NCBI RefSeq assembly: GCF_002943425.1
Contig: NZ_PTRA01000001.1
Coordinates: forward strand, 992,001-1,056,000
From: Siphonobacter curvatus
Lineage (GTDB): Bacteria; Bacteroidota; Bacteroidia; Cytophagales; Spirosomataceae
Direction: 5' to 3'
Length of the DNA: 64,000 bases
The notes beneath the pieces were generated by a model. The model did no database searches. It was not told the DNA's origin and saw only the letters and a program-made list of their open reading frames with translations. A program made the translations under genes and the position numbers. Shown here in pieces: positions 54,132-63,379 of this stretch (positions within the stretch are counted from its first letter, which is position 1; each line of letters starts with the position of its first letter).

Positions 54132-55145
54132 ATGGACCTTCTGGCCATTGTTATCCTGAATTACAACGGGAAATCTTACCTGGAAAAATTTCTTCCTACG
54201 GTGCTCGCCTACGCGGATGGTCATGCCGTGTACGTTGCTGATAACGCCTCGACGGACGATTCCGTAGTTTGGTTACAAACGCATTTTCCTGAAGTACGGC
54301 TCATTCGTAATACCAAGAATTACGGCTTTGCGGGTGGGTACAACGAAGCCCTCCGGCAAATTTCGGCTCAGTACTATTGCCTGCTTAATTCTGACGTGGA
54401 AGTTACATCGGGCTGGCTGGTAGCACCCTTGCGTCTCTTGCAGCAACACCCGCAAATCGCAGCCGTGCAGCCCAAGATTCGCGATTATAACTACCGGGAA
54501 CATTTTGAGCACGGAGGAGGCGTTGGCGGACACCTAGATTTTCTGGGCTATCCTTTTACCCGGGGCCGTTTATTCGAGACGCGTGAACGCGATCAAGGCC
54601 AGTACGACACCGATGAACCCTGTTTCTGGGCTTGTGGAGCCTGTATGTTCGTACGAGCAGCGGTGTATCAGGAATTAGGAGGATTCGATGCCGATTTCTT
54701 CGCCCACATGGAAGAAATCGACCTGTGTTGGCGTATGCAATTGGCCGGGCATCAGGTTTGGGCTACGGCTGGTTCGACCGTGTACCACGTCGGTGGGGGG
54801 ACGCTGGATTACCTGAATCCCCGAAAAACCTTTCTTAATTTCCGGAACAGTCTGGCGATGTTGTATAAAAACCGGCCCGCCCGAAATCTGTACGGGATCA
54901 TCTTCCTGCGATTGGTACTCGATGGCTTGGCGGGTGTTCGCTACCTGTTGAGCGGGCATTTTGCCCTATGTTGGGCGATTGTACGAGCCCATTTTGCTTT
55001 TTACGGACAGGGGCGAAGCTGGTACCGCAAACGCCGGGCTCTCGATGCACTACGGAAACAGAATAAGCCCATACGACTGTATGAGAAGAGTATTATAAAG
55101 GCATACTTTTTTCAACGGATAAGGAAATATTCAGAACTTTCGTAA
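54132..55145 (+). CDS. Family 2 glycosyltransferase
   Basis: Inverting GT-A glycosyltransferase of 337 residues, resembling rhamnosyl/dTDP-sugar transferases of cell-surface polysaccharides. It has the nucleotide-sugar motif DNASTDDS near residues 37-44, the D-x-E metal motif SDVE at 87-90 and the acceptor region HMEEIDLCWRMQLAGH near 196-211. A C-terminal hydrophobic segment (about 255-295) may bring it to the membrane. The acceptor and donor are unknown. It is upstream of, and on the same strand as, the PAS kinase, 51 bases apart. Confidence 0.88.
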   Translation: MDLLAIVILNYNGKSYLEKFLPTVLAYADGHAVYVADNASTDDSVVWLQTHFPEVRLIRNTKNYGFAGGYNEALRQISAQYYCLLNSDVEVTSGWLVAPLRLLQQHPQIAAVQPKIRDYNYREHFEHGGGVGGHLDFLGYPFTRGRLFETRERDQGQYDTDEPCFWACGACMFVRAAVYQELGGFDADFFAHMEEIDLCWRMQLAGHQVWATAGSTVYHVGGGTLDYLNPRKTFLNFRNSLAMLYKNRPARNLYGIIFLRLVLDGLAGVRYLLSGHFALCWAIVRAHFAFYGQGRSWYRKRRALDALRKQNKPIRLYEKSIIKAYFFQRIRKYSELS

Positions 55146-55196
55146 AAAGTAGCCACTTACGGCCGCTGAAAGTCTCTGGTTTCTTCTCTACAGTCC

Positions 55197-56771
55197 ATGG
55201 ATAGCAAATCGGCTCTATATCAGTATCCCGCCGAGTTTCCCGAGCAAATTCAAATGCTGGAGAAACTGGATCTGCTGTTTCCCGATATCGTTCACGTACA
55301 GGACCTTACAACGCAAAAGATCATTTATATCAATGATCGCTTTACGGAATTGCTTGGCTACAGTAAGCAAGACTTAGCCGACCGGGGAGGAAATTTGCAC
55401 GCCATCCTTCTATCGGAAAGTCTCTTTAATCAACGAGCCGCCCGGATCGAAGAACTGATCACGCGGCAAAAGCAATTTGTGGAGTACGAAACGCTGTTGC
55501 TGCACAAAAATCAGACGGAACGGCTGTTCCGAACCCGCGTGGCCGTTTTTCGGAGTGATGCGGAGGGAAATCCCCTGGAGACGATTAGTGTTTCGCAGGA
55601 TATTACGGAATCACACCTGAACTACACCAAGTTACTCCAGCAACAGGAAATGCATCGCATTACCGAGCAGGCTTTTCACTTCGGCAGTTGGGAAAAAAAC
55701 TTGACGACGGGGGAGTTGATCTGTTCCGATGGCCTGTATGAAGTAATGGGTCATACCCGCGAGACCTTTCGGAAAGATTGTGCCGATTACACCTCATTTT
55801 TTACGTTTCTGGATCATCGCGACGATGAGTTAGTCGTACGTACGGTGCAGGAAGCCATTGATACGCGGCAAGCATTCCGTCTCGAACATCGGGTCATGAC
55901 GCAGGAAGGCCAGGAAAAGGTACTGATGGTGGTAGGCCGCCCCGTGGTCAATGAAAAAGGGAAAGTAACGCATCTGGTTGGGAGTATTGCCGATATTACG
56001 TTACTGCGGCAGTACGAATCAGCCTTACGACAGAAAATTGAGGAATTACAGCGATCGAATGGTGAGCTGGAACAATTCGCTTACGCGGCCTCCCATGACC
56101 TTCAGGAACCGCTACGGAAGATTTCGGCGTTCATCTCCCGCCTGAAACAGCGACTGGGCACCCAAGAGGACGAAGAAGTAGAAAATTACATGCGGCGTAC
56201 GCTTCAGGCCATTGATCGCATGCGGAGTCTGATTGATGCCCTGCTGATTCTGTCCCGGGTAACACGACAGGGGAAAAGTCGCGAAATTGTACCACTCAAT
56301 CCCATCGTGGAGGAAATTCTGGAGGACTTCGATGCTCAGATTGCTGAAAAAGGAGCGATCATCGAATGGGATGAACTCCCTGAAATTTACGGTGTGCCCG
56401 TACAAATGCGGCAGTTGTTTTCCAATCTGATTGGCAATTCGCTCAAGTTTACCGATACGATGCGGCCACCGATCATTCGGATTGCTGCTCAGTCGTTATC
56501 GCTTACGCAGGTCCGGCAAAAGGGATTGTCTACGGCCCGTAAATGGGTTGAGATTACTTTACAGGATAACGGAATTGGTTTTGATCCCGAATACAAAGAA
56601 CGAATTTTCCAGGTTTTTCAGCGGCTCAACGGTCGCTCCGAATTCGAAGGGACCGGTATCGGCCTCGCTTTGTGCAAGAAAATTGTGGAGCATGAGGGAG
56701 GCATAATCCTGGCGGACAGTAAACCCGGAGAGGGTGCCCGATTTACATTTTGTCTTCCCAGTGCCTCTTAA
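55197..56771 (+). CDS. PAS-domain sensor histidine kinase
   Basis: Soluble histidine kinase of 524 residues, with no membrane segment or signal peptide. Two PAS domains span about 25-135 (VHVQDLTTQKIIYINDRF) and about 150-265 (FGSWEKNLTTGELICSDGLY). HisKA follows with His300 in AASHDLQEPLRK, then a HATPase domain with NLIGNSLKFTD near 410-420, DNGIGFD near 457-463 and GTGIGLALCKKI near 484-495. It probably senses a cytoplasmic signal. No response regulator is adjacent; the receiver at 27.6 kb or 60.5 kb could be partners, which cannot be told from sequence. Confidence 0.92.
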   Translation: MDSKSALYQYPAEFPEQIQMLEKLDLLFPDIVHVQDLTTQKIIYINDRFTELLGYSKQDLADRGGNLHAILLSESLFNQRAARIEELITRQKQFVEYETLLLHKNQTERLFRTRVAVFRSDAEGNPLETISVSQDITESHLNYTKLLQQQEMHRITEQAFHFGSWEKNLTTGELICSDGLYEVMGHTRETFRKDCADYTSFFTFLDHRDDELVVRTVQEAIDTRQAFRLEHRVMTQEGQEKVLMVVGRPVVNEKGKVTHLVGSIADITLLRQYESALRQKIEELQRSNGELEQFAYAASHDLQEPLRKISAFISRLKQRLGTQEDEEVENYMRRTLQAIDRMRSLIDALLILSRVTRQGKSREIVPLNPIVEEILEDFDAQIAEKGAIIEWDELPEIYGVPVQMRQLFSNLIGNSLKFTDTMRPPIIRIAAQSLSLTQVRQKGLSTARKWVEITLQDNGIGFDPEYKERIFQVFQRLNGRSEFEGTGIGLALCKKIVEHEGGIILADSKPGEGARFTFCLPSAS

Positions 56772-56775
56772 GCTA

Positions 56776-56988
56776 TCAAGGTACCGGATCATGTCCATGC
56801 CCACCCCAGGGATGACAACGGGAGATTCGCCGCAGGGCCAGCCAACTGCCCTTCCAAGGTCCGTGTTTCTCAATAGCCTGAATGGCGTACTGTGAGCAGG
56901 TCGGCGTATACCGACACGAGTTGCCTAGGTACGGCGAAAATGCTCCTTGGTAAATCCGGATCAAAACGATAAAAAAACTTCGCATCAA
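56776..56988 (-). CDS. yidD: Membrane protein insertion efficiency factor YidD
   Basis: Short (70-residue) inner-membrane-associated protein of the YidD family that helps YidC insert membrane proteins. The signature motifs are intact: [25 protein letters not shown] from about residue 11, then [24 protein letters not shown] from about residue 42. Cys25, Cys31 and the later CHPWGG are typical. It converges with the PAS kinase, whose stop is 4 bases away. It is unlinked to the yidC/rnpA cluster here. Confidence 0.93.
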   Translation of the reverse strand: MMRSFFIVLIRIYQGAFSPYLGNSCRYTPTCSQYAIQAIEKHGPWKGSWLALRRISRCHPWGGHGHDPVP

Positions 56989-57175
56989 TTTTATTTACTA
57001 AAATAATCCCGGATTTATGATTTAATCCGCCGGATGAAGAATAGTTTTACAGACGCCACGAAGTAATTTAGGTCGTAGAAATTCGTCCACTTACGTAATA
57101 CGAAAAGCCACAAATCCGTTCGATTTATAATTGGATTCTATCGTAAAAAATGGCTAGCAGAAGGAATTAATTTGT

Positions 57176-57183
57176 TACTTTTG
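57176..57183 (+). promoter_or_regulatory. Possible -7 box of glmM
   Basis: TACTTTTG fits TAnnTTTG, 41 bases upstream of the GTG start. The -33 element is weak (TGG near 57151). Confidence 0.4.
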
Positions 57184-57224
57184 CTTTATATCCCCAACAG
57201 TTCTTCCTCAAAATTGAGAGCATC

Positions 57225-58616
57225 GTGACGTTGATTAAATCTATCTCCGGAATCCGGGGAACCATTGGTGGAAACGTGGGTGAATCCCTTACTCCCGTTG
57301 ACATTGTTAAGTTTTCCGCCGCTTTCGGAACTTGGCTTAAACGTAAATTTCCTGAAAATCACAAGATTGTCATTGGTCGGGACGCTCGTCTTTCCGGAGA
57401 AATGGCAGTTCGTTTAGTATCAGCTACTTTACAGGGACTTGGTTTACACGTAGTCGACTTAGGTTTATCCACCACACCCACCGTTGAAATAGCGGTTCCT
57501 ATGGAATCTGCTGCCGGTGGCATTATTCTTACTGCCAGTCATAACCCCATTCAGTGGAATGCGTTAAAATTACTCAATGCAAAGGGTGAATTTATTTCTG
57601 CCGAAGAAGGTGCTGAAGTATTAGCGTTGGCCGAAGCAGAAACGTTTTCTTTTGTAGAAGTAAAAAAACTAGGTAGCTATCGCGTTGATGATTCCTACCT
57701 GAAAAAACACATCGACGCCATTCTGGCTCTGCCGCTGGTAGACAAGGCGGCGATCGAAGCTGCTGATTTCAGCATTGCCGTTGATGCAGTAAACTCCTCG
57801 GGAGGAATTGCTGTACCTCTACTGCTGGAAGCCTTGGGTGTTAAGGATATTCTTAAACTTCACTGCGAACCTACGGGTTACTTTGCTCACAACCCTGAGC
57901 CCCTGCCTGAACACCTGACGGATATCCGGAAGGAAATGCGGACGGGCAAATACGATTTGGGTGTTGTCGTTGATCCAGACGTAGATCGGTTAGCGTTCGT
58001 AGCAGAAGATGGCGAGCCTTTCGGTGAAGAATACACGCTGGTAGCCGTCGCTGATTATATCCTGAAAAACCAAGTCGGTAATACCGTTTCCAATCTTTCT
58101 TCCACCATTGCTCTTCGGGACGTAACCCAAAAAGCTGGTGGTACCCACTATTCGGCGGCGGTTGGCGAAGTGAACGTGGTAACGAAAATGAAGGAAGTCG
58201 GAGCAGTAATTGGGGGCGAAGGCAATGGTGGTATTATCTATCCCGAGTTGCATTACGGTCGTGATGCCCTGGTGGGTATCGCTCTATTCCTGACCCACCT
58301 GGCCAAATTCGGTAAGTCTGTATCCATTCTGCGTCGGGCTTATCCGAACTATTACATCTCGAAAAATAAGATTGAATTAACGCCCGAGCTGAACGTAGAC
58401 GTTGTACTGGAGCGAATTCAGCAGAAGTACACCCGTCAGCCCATCAATACGGAAGACGGTGTAAAAATTGAATTCGGTAACGAATGGGTGCACCTTCGCA
58501 AGTCGAACACCGAGCCCATTATCCGCATTTATTCAGAATCTGACTTTATGACCAAGGCCGAAAACCTAGCCAAGAAGATCATTCAGGATATTAAAGAAGT
58601 GGTAGCTACGCTATAA
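57225..58616 (+). CDS. glmM: Phosphoglucosamine mutase
   Basis: Phosphohexomutase that converts glucosamine 6-phosphate to glucosamine 1-phosphate in UDP-GlcNAc synthesis. The phosphoserine is Ser105 in TASHNP, the metal loop is DPDVDRL near residues 244-250, the sugar-binding loop is GEGNGG near 325-330, and the phosphate-binding loop is RKSNTEPIIRIY near 425-436. At 463 residues it is typical of the Bacteroidota enzyme, which may also use mannose or glucose phosphates. The start is a GTG preceded by a GAGAG-like site. It is single-gene with a strong terminator. Confidence 0.93.
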   Translation: MTLIKSISGIRGTIGGNVGESLTPVDIVKFSAAFGTWLKRKFPENHKIVIGRDARLSGEMAVRLVSATLQGLGLHVVDLGLSTTPTVEIAVPMESAAGGIILTASHNPIQWNALKLLNAKGEFISAEEGAEVLALAEAETFSFVEVKKLGSYRVDDSYLKKHIDAILALPLVDKAAIEAADFSIAVDAVNSSGGIAVPLLLEALGVKDILKLHCEPTGYFAHNPEPLPEHLTDIRKEMRTGKYDLGVVVDPDVDRLAFVAEDGEPFGEEYTLVAVADYILKNQVGNTVSNLSSTIALRDVTQKAGGTHYSAAVGEVNVVTKMKEVGAVIGGEGNGGIIYPELHYGRDALVGIALFLTHLAKFGKSVSILRRAYPNYYISKNKIELTPELNVDVVLERIQQKYTRQPINTEDGVKIEFGNEWVHLRKSNTEPIIRIYSESDFMTKAENLAKKIIQDIKEVVATL

Positions 58617-58645
58617 ATCGCGGACGTTAATTACTTGCTAGTAGA

Positions 58646-58676
58646 AAGGGACGATGCTTACTAAGCATCGTCCCTT
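58646..58676. terminator. Bidirectional terminator after glmM
   Basis: A nearly continuous 15-bp inverted repeat (58646-58660 with 58662-58676) lies between convergent genes; the tip will be unpaired. Confidence 0.85.
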
Positions 58677-58680
58677 GTAT

Positions 58681-58890
58681 TTACAGACCAATTTCGTCGG
58701 ACAGACCAAACTCCCGGGCACTGGTCTGAAGCGTTTGTAAAAACTCAGTATAACTGAAAATCCGGCCTTCGATGTAATCCCGCTCGGCCGGATCGCAGAA
58801 GGCTAGCCGACCCTGTAGTTCGTGAATGCCGCTGTGCACGGTAATGAGTACATCATGAATGAATTCCAGATACGTCTCAGAAGGCTTCAT
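58681..58890 (-). CDS. Small conserved protein of unknown function
   Basis: A 69-residue, probably helical protein (MKPSETYLEFIHDVLITVHS) with no signal peptide or membrane segment. It begins 5 bases after the HAD phosphatase stop, so the two are very likely co-transcribed and possibly translationally coupled. No motif is recognisable. The conservation of coupling and the clean reading frame support it being real. Confidence 0.65.
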   Translation of the reverse strand: MKPSETYLEFIHDVLITVHSGIHELQGRLAFCDPAERDYIEGRIFSYTEFLQTLQTSAREFGLSDEIGL

Positions 58891-58895
58891 AGGGA

Positions 58896-59579
58896 TTAAT
58901 GAGCGAGTACAAATTCAAACTGTTCCCAGTTGATTTCCCGGAAGTCGGCAATAACTGCACTGGTGAGTGGGGCCAGTTCATCCTTGCTGTGGCTGGTCGA
59001 AACGCCCACTACTTTCATTCCCGCTGCTTTTCCAGCCTGAATACCCAGTAAAGCATCTTCAAATACAACACAATTGCTTGGATGCACCTCCACTAATTCG
59101 GCGGCTTTCAGATAAATATCCGGAGCGGGTTTGCCATTCTGTACCATTGAAGCATCCACGACCACATCGAAAAGCGGACGAAGGCCCGTACCATCCAGCG
59201 TAAACTGGACATTTTCGATAGGAGCTGACGTAGCTACGGCACATTTCACGCCGTATTCATGAAGAATATTCAGAAAGCTAATGAGTCCTTCGGCTGGTTC
59301 AAGTACTGGCCCGTAGCTAGTCCGGTACATTTCTTCCTTCTCGTCGGACATCTGCCGTACTTCTTCCGGCGAGGGGTCGCGGCCGAGCAAATACGCAAAC
59401 GAATCAAAGGAATTTTTGCCGTTCAGATTGGTATAATACATTTCCCGACTGAAGGGAAATCCGTGGTTTTCGCAGAACAAACGCCAGGCTGTTTCATGGT
59501 AGGCCATATTATCCACGATGACGCCATCCATATCAAATAAAGCAGCCCGTAAGGTTGGATCAGGTTGTTGAATACTCAT
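58896..59579 (-). CDS. HAD-superfamily phosphatase / beta-phosphoglucomutase-like
   Basis: Haloacid dehalogenase subfamily I hydrolase of 227 residues from the ATG at 59579. Motif I is LFDMDGVIVDN with nucleophile Asp16 and acid/base Asp18, motif II is VATSAP near residue 111, and motif III/IV is KPAPDIYLKAAE then VFEDALLGIQAGKAAGM near 147-180. The cap insertion is a helical bundle after motif I. It resembles beta-phosphoglucomutases and sugar-phosphate phosphatases; substrate not assigned. It is followed by the small 69-residue gene. Confidence 0.88.
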   Translation of the reverse strand: MSIQQPDPTLRAALFDMDGVIVDNMAYHETAWRLFCENHGFPFSREMYYTNLNGKNSFDSFAYLLGRDPSPEEVRQMSDEKEEMYRTSYGPVLEPAEGLISFLNILHEYGVKCAVATSAPIENVQFTLDGTGLRPLFDVVVDASMVQNGKPAPDIYLKAAELVEVHPSNCVVFEDALLGIQAGKAAGMKVVGVSTSHSKDELAPLTSAVIADFREINWEQFEFVLAH

Positions 59580-59674
59580 ACAAACAGAATTTTTTGACAA
59601 AAACGGCAAAAAAGTAGTACCAACCAAGCAGTCAAACCGCTGGAGAAAGCCTTTTCCAGATCCGAAAAAAGTTC

Positions 59675-60439
59675 TTAAAGGGTAATTTTCAGTCCATCAT
59701 AGGCCAGATGCACGTGCGGAGGTAATTCGGCCTCGACCTGAGCATGAAGTCCCATTGAATGGCTGATGTGCGTGAGATAGGCGACTTTCGGCTGTAGCTT
59801 TTCGATGATCTCCAAGGCTTCCGGCAGAATAAAGTGGGAGAGGTGTCGGGGACCTTTATGGAGGGCATTAATCACCAGAACCTTGCTGTTGCGAAGCTTT
59901 TCCAGCTCCGGTTCGGCAATGAAATTTGCATCCGTAATGTACGAGAAATCCCCGATTCGGTAGCCAAACACGGGTAATTTGTGATGCATCACCTCAATCG
60001 GGATCAGTTGCAAACCCAGGATCTCAAAGGGTTTGTTTTCAATCGGATGCAATTGTAAGCGGGGCGTACCGGGGTATTTATGCTCGGCAAAAGCGTAGGC
60101 GAACTCTACTTTGATTTGCTCCAGTACAGCTGCCTGTCCGTACAGCGGGATGTCGGAATTTTGCCGAAAATTAAAGGGTCGTACATCGTCCAGACCCGCC
60201 GTATGGTCTTTATGAGCATGCGTAAAGACAACGGCATCCAAATGCATGATACGTTCACGGAGGGCCTGCGTACGGAAATCCGGGCCGGTATCAATAACCA
60301 GACTACGACCATCAGCTTCCACGTGCATGGATACCCGAAGGCGTTTATCCCGAAAATCAAGCGAACGGCAAACCGGACAGTCACAGCCAATGACCGGAAC
60401 GCCCTGCGAAGTACCCGTACCGAGAAAAGTTACCTGCAT
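59675..60439 (-). CDS. MBL-fold metallo-hydrolase (PhnP-like)
   Basis: Metallo-beta-lactamase-fold hydrolase of 254 residues from the ATG at 60439. The metal motif is THAHKDH at residues 73-79 and an additional Cys cluster CDCPVC occurs at 19-24, typical of the PhnP/phosphodiesterase-like branch. Further histidines are in IEVMHHKLPVFGYRI and YLTHISHSMG. PhnP hydrolyses cyclic ribose phosphates, but other members act differently; the substrate is open. The preceding receiver gene is separated from it by a strong inverted repeat. Confidence 0.88.
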   Translation of the reverse strand: MQVTFLGTGTSQGVPVIGCDCPVCRSLDFRDKRLRVSMHVEADGRSLVIDTGPDFRTQALRERIMHLDAVVFTHAHKDHTAGLDDVRPFNFRQNSDIPLYGQAAVLEQIKVEFAYAFAEHKYPGTPRLQLHPIENKPFEILGLQLIPIEVMHHKLPVFGYRIGDFSYITDANFIAEPELEKLRNSKVLVINALHKGPRHLSHFILPEALEIIEKLQPKVAYLTHISHSMGLHAQVEAELPPHVHLAYDGLKITL

Positions 60440-60452
60440 ACCCAATACTATC

Positions 60453-60485
60453 GAACAGAAGGGAATAACGGATTCCCTTCTGTTC
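60453..60485. repeat. 14-bp perfect inverted repeat between receiver and MBL genes
   Basis: GAACAGAAGGGAAT at 60453-60466 is exactly complementary to 60472-60485 with a 5-base loop. It has no T-tract on either side, so it is not a classic terminator; it could be an mRNA 3' stabiliser or a Rho-linked or attenuating structure. Confidence 0.65.
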
Positions 60486-60517
60486 AAGAACGATGTTAGC
60501 CAATCACGCTAAAAAAA

Positions 60518-60901
60518 TTATACTTCGCCGCCCGTAAACTCGCGAACTTTGGCAACGAGGGCATCAAAGTTGAGGGGCTTAATCAGAATGTCGTTGAAGC
60601 CAGCAGACTTAAACTCTTCCGGAGAGTAGTTACGGGCATTACCGGTGATGGCCACCAGCGGAGTTTGTGCCTTTTGGGCATCGGGTAGTTGGCGAATCTG
60701 ACGGGCACACTCCATGCCGTCCATTACGGGCATATTGATGTCCAGCAGAACAATGTCAAAAGATTCTTTATCAAGCAATTGCAATACCTGCTCCCCATTT
60801 TTAACGGAAGTGATTTCAAAGTTCTGGAATTCCAGAATTTTCTTAGCGAGGTTTTGAATGACGGAGCTATCTTCAGCAATCAGGACGCGTTTGAAGGCCA
60901 T
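60518..60901 (-). CDS. Single-domain response regulator
   Basis: CheY-like receiver of 127 residues without an output domain. The acidic residues are at AEDSS (9-13), phosphoacceptor Asp54 in VLLDINMPVMDG, and Lys108 in ILIKPLNF. The Thr/Ser switch is in AITGNAR near 85-91. It is the second orphan receiver in this window. Its kinase is not next to it; the PAS kinase at 55.2 kb is the only soluble histidine kinase in the window. It is followed by a perfect hairpin and then the MBL gene. Confidence 0.9.
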   Translation of the reverse strand: MAFKRVLIAEDSSVIQNLAKKILEFQNFEITSVKNGEQVLQLLDKESFDIVLLDINMPVMDGMECARQIRQLPDAQKAQTPLVAITGNARNYSPEEFKSAGFNDILIKPLNFDALVAKVREFTGGEV

Positions 60902-61156
60902 TGTCGGAAAAATTGGGTTTCTATACGAATTGATAAAGCGAAATAACGGTTAATTCCGGTACAAGCTTAAGAAATCCTTAAGGAATTATCCTGTACTGTA
61001 TGTCGCTCTCCAAATCGATCTGGGATAAAGAGGTGACAGACAATGGCTTGTCCGCTACAGGGAACGCTGAAACGTACGAAAAAAATCATTCACTGGTAAC
61101 AGCGTTCTTTCTCATAGGACTTCTTCGTGGGAATGATACCCTAGAAAAGCGAAAAT

Positions 61157-61486
61157 CTATTCCTGTAACTTTGGATTATCGAGGTGACGAGTCGCGTCAC
61201 GGATGTTCTTCTTATCGAGGTTTTTTTCAAAAGCCTCCGTTAAGTTCACTCCCGTCTGATTCGCCAAGCAAATCACCAGCCAGAGTACATCCGCCAGTTC
61301 GTCGCCCAAGTCTTTGTTTTTGTCAGACTCCTTCTCCGACTGTTCTCCGTACCGACGGGCCATGATTCGGGCGACTTCACCTACTTCTTCCATCAGTAGG
61401 GCCGTGTTGGTCAGTTCGTTAAAGTAGCGTACTCCCACGGTGGTGATCCACTGATCTACTGTTTTTTGGGCTTCTTCCAGCGTCAT
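61157..61486 (-). CDS. MazG-like nucleotide pyrophosphohydrolase
   Basis: All-alpha NTP pyrophosphatase of the MazG/RS21-C6 superfamily, 109 residues from the ATG at 61486. The metal-binding motif is EEVGEVARIMAR near residues 33-44 and DELADVLWLVICLANQTG at 62-79. It may hydrolyse (d)NTPs for nucleotide-pool cleansing. It sits 4 bases after dtd on the same strand, so the two are almost certainly co-transcribed; both are house-cleaning enzymes. Confidence 0.88.
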   Translation of the reverse strand: MTLEEAQKTVDQWITTVGVRYFNELTNTALLMEEVGEVARIMARRYGEQSEKESDKNKDLGDELADVLWLVICLANQTGVNLTEAFEKNLDKKNIRDATRHLDNPKLQE

Positions 61487-61490
61487 GGAC

Positions 61491-61943
61491 TTAGATGCGG
61501 TTTTTAGAATCAATAATGATGGTGACGGGACCGTCGTTGAGCAGGGAGACTTTCATGTCGGCCCCAAATTCGCCCGTCGCAATGGGCCGACCCAGTTCCT
61601 TTTCCAGCTGAACGATCATCTTTTCGTACAAAGGAATGGCGACTTCCGGACGGGCGGCGTCGATATAACTCGGACGATTACCTTTTTTCGTACTGGCCAA
61701 TAACGTAAACTGACTGATGAGCAGAATATTTCCCTGGACTGCTTTCAGGTCGAGGTTCATTTTACCCTCTTCATCACCGAAAATTCGCATGCCCACAATC
61801 TTGCGGGCCAGCCATTCAAGGTCTTCTTCCGTATCGGTATGGGTGATGCCCAGTAAAATCAGTAAGCCCTGAGCAATTTCTCCGTTGATGCGGGAATCAA
61901 TTGTAACGGAAGCCTGGGAGACGCGTTGAAGAACGGCAATCAT
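61491..61943 (-). CDS. dtd: D-aminoacyl-tRNA deacylase
   Basis: Proofreading enzyme that removes D-amino acids from mischarged tRNA, 150 residues. The family signatures are ISQFTLLA near residues 78-85 and NDGPVTIIIDS near 136-146, with the Gly-cisPro motif GP in the latter. GEIAQGLLILLGITHTDTEED and PEVAIPLYEKMI are also typical. The gene is followed by the MazG-like gene after 4 bases and is separated from mgtE by about 40 bases. Confidence 0.95.
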   Translation of the reverse strand: MIAVLQRVSQASVTIDSRINGEIAQGLLILLGITHTDTEEDLEWLARKIVGMRIFGDEEGKMNLDLKAVQGNILLISQFTLLASTKKGNRPSYIDAARPEVAIPLYEKMIVQLEKELGRPIATGEFGADMKVSLLNDGPVTIIIDSKNRI

Positions 61944-61982
61944 GAAAAATAGTAGGTTTTTAATGGAAGCAGTGGACGATCC

Positions 61983-63344
61983 TTACCAGTAATGATACAG
62001 TAGGTAGGCAATACCGAAATACACACTGTACCCCAGAAAATCATTCGCTGTGGTGATAAAGGGCCCTGAAGCTACGGAAGGATTAATTCCGTACCGATTG
62101 AGAATAATCGGTGTAACCGTTCCCGTAAACGAAGACAGCAATACTACCGCCATCAGCGAAATGGATACGACCATCGAAAGTTTAAGGGGGTGCGATAGGA
62201 TCAGATAGGTAATGAGAAAGACAAAGGCCGCAATCAATACGCCCTTCAAAACGGCAACCGTCAGAATTTTGAGCATACGCGGCCAGAATTCACCGCTTAG
62301 GGCCGATTTATCACTCAGAATCTGAACCATGAACGAGGAGGACTGAATACCTACGTTTCCACCCGTTGAACCGATAATGGGAATGAACAACGCCAGAGCC
62401 GGTACCATCATCAGCAGGTCGTGCTCGAATATGCCCAGAAACTTGGCCGCCAGCAAACTACCGATCATGCCGATACCCAGCCAGGGTAAACGCGAACGCG
62501 TAATCTTCCAGACGGAATCGTCTTCTTCGACTTCTTCAGAGACCCCCGTAATGGCGGCGATGTCTTCCTGAGCCTGTTCCGTAATCACGTCCACAACGTC
62601 ATCAATTGTGATTTGCCCCAGCAGCCGTTTTTGTACGTTTACGACAGGCAGAGCATCCAAATCGTACCGGGACATTAGTTCGGCGACGTCTTCGGCGGAG
62701 TCATACGTAGAAGCGTAAATGACATCGTCGTCGTAAATTTGCTCAATTTTACTGCCTCGTTTAGCCAGGATGATGTCTTTCAGGGAAACAATGCCCAATA
62801 AAATCTGATCGTCATCCACTACATAGACGGTGTATACCTTTTCCACGTCTTCCGCCTGCCGACGAATTTCCTCTACGCATTCGGTTACCGTTTGTCGTAC
62901 GTTGATTTTCACCAGCTCCTTCTGCATCAGACCGCCCGCCGTATCGGGTTCGTAGGGCAGCAGATCGAGGATAAAACGGGCCTGTTCGCGGTCTTCAATC
63001 AGAGCAATAACTTCCTCCCGAATCCGTACGGGCTGTTCTTTAAGCAAGTCCACCGCATCGTCCGAATCCAGAATATTCACGTAACGGGCAATCTCGGCCG
63101 AGTCAAAGTACGTCAAAAGCTCCCGACGGGAATCAGAATCGTATTCAGCCAGAATTTCGGCTCCGGTTTCGGTGTCCAGTAAGGTAAGGATATAATGAGC
63201 TTCCGGGCCTTCCAGCTCGTCGAGTAAAACGGAAATATCAGCGGCAAAGAGGTCACGCAGTTCCAGCCGGATGGTCGATTCATCGCGAAGCTCCACGGCC
63301 TGGCTTAGGCGTTCTACGTACTCTTTGGTAAGCTCAAAAGCCAT
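61983..63344 (-). CDS. mgtE: Magnesium transporter MgtE
   Basis: Inner-membrane magnesium channel of 453 residues. The N-terminal helical domain (about residues 1-130) is followed by two CBS domains (about 135-255), a plug helix and five membrane helices (about 285-450). The GSTGGNVGIQSSS motif near 325-337 lies in the pore region and is highly conserved, and the acidic residues around the CBS domains suit Mg gating. It is upstream of dtd on the same strand and could be co-transcribed. The length is normal. Confidence 0.95.
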   Translation of the reverse strand: MAFELTKEYVERLSQAVELRDESTIRLELRDLFAADISVLLDELEGPEAHYILTLLDTETGAEILAEYDSDSRRELLTYFDSAEIARYVNILDSDDAVDLLKEQPVRIREEVIALIEDREQARFILDLLPYEPDTAGGLMQKELVKINVRQTVTECVEEIRRQAEDVEKVYTVYVVDDDQILLGIVSLKDIILAKRGSKIEQIYDDDVIYASTYDSAEDVAELMSRYDLDALPVVNVQKRLLGQITIDDVVDVITEQAQEDIAAITGVSEEVEEDDSVWKITRSRLPWLGIGMIGSLLAAKFLGIFEHDLLMMVPALALFIPIIGSTGGNVGIQSSSFMVQILSDKSALSGEFWPRMLKILTVAVLKGVLIAAFVFLITYLILSHPLKLSMVVSISLMAVVLLSSFTGTVTPIILNRYGINPSVASGPFITTANDFLGYSVYFGIAYLLYHYW

Positions 63345-63379
63345 ACAATCAGATCCAAAAGACGAATAAAAGCGGAAAG

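Noticed and set aside
61000-61365. Plus-strand open frame of 121 codons over the 3' part of the MazG-like gene
   Set aside because: Its second half is the antisense of a well-supported gene and its composition (Ser/Pro/Arg) is that of a shadow frame.
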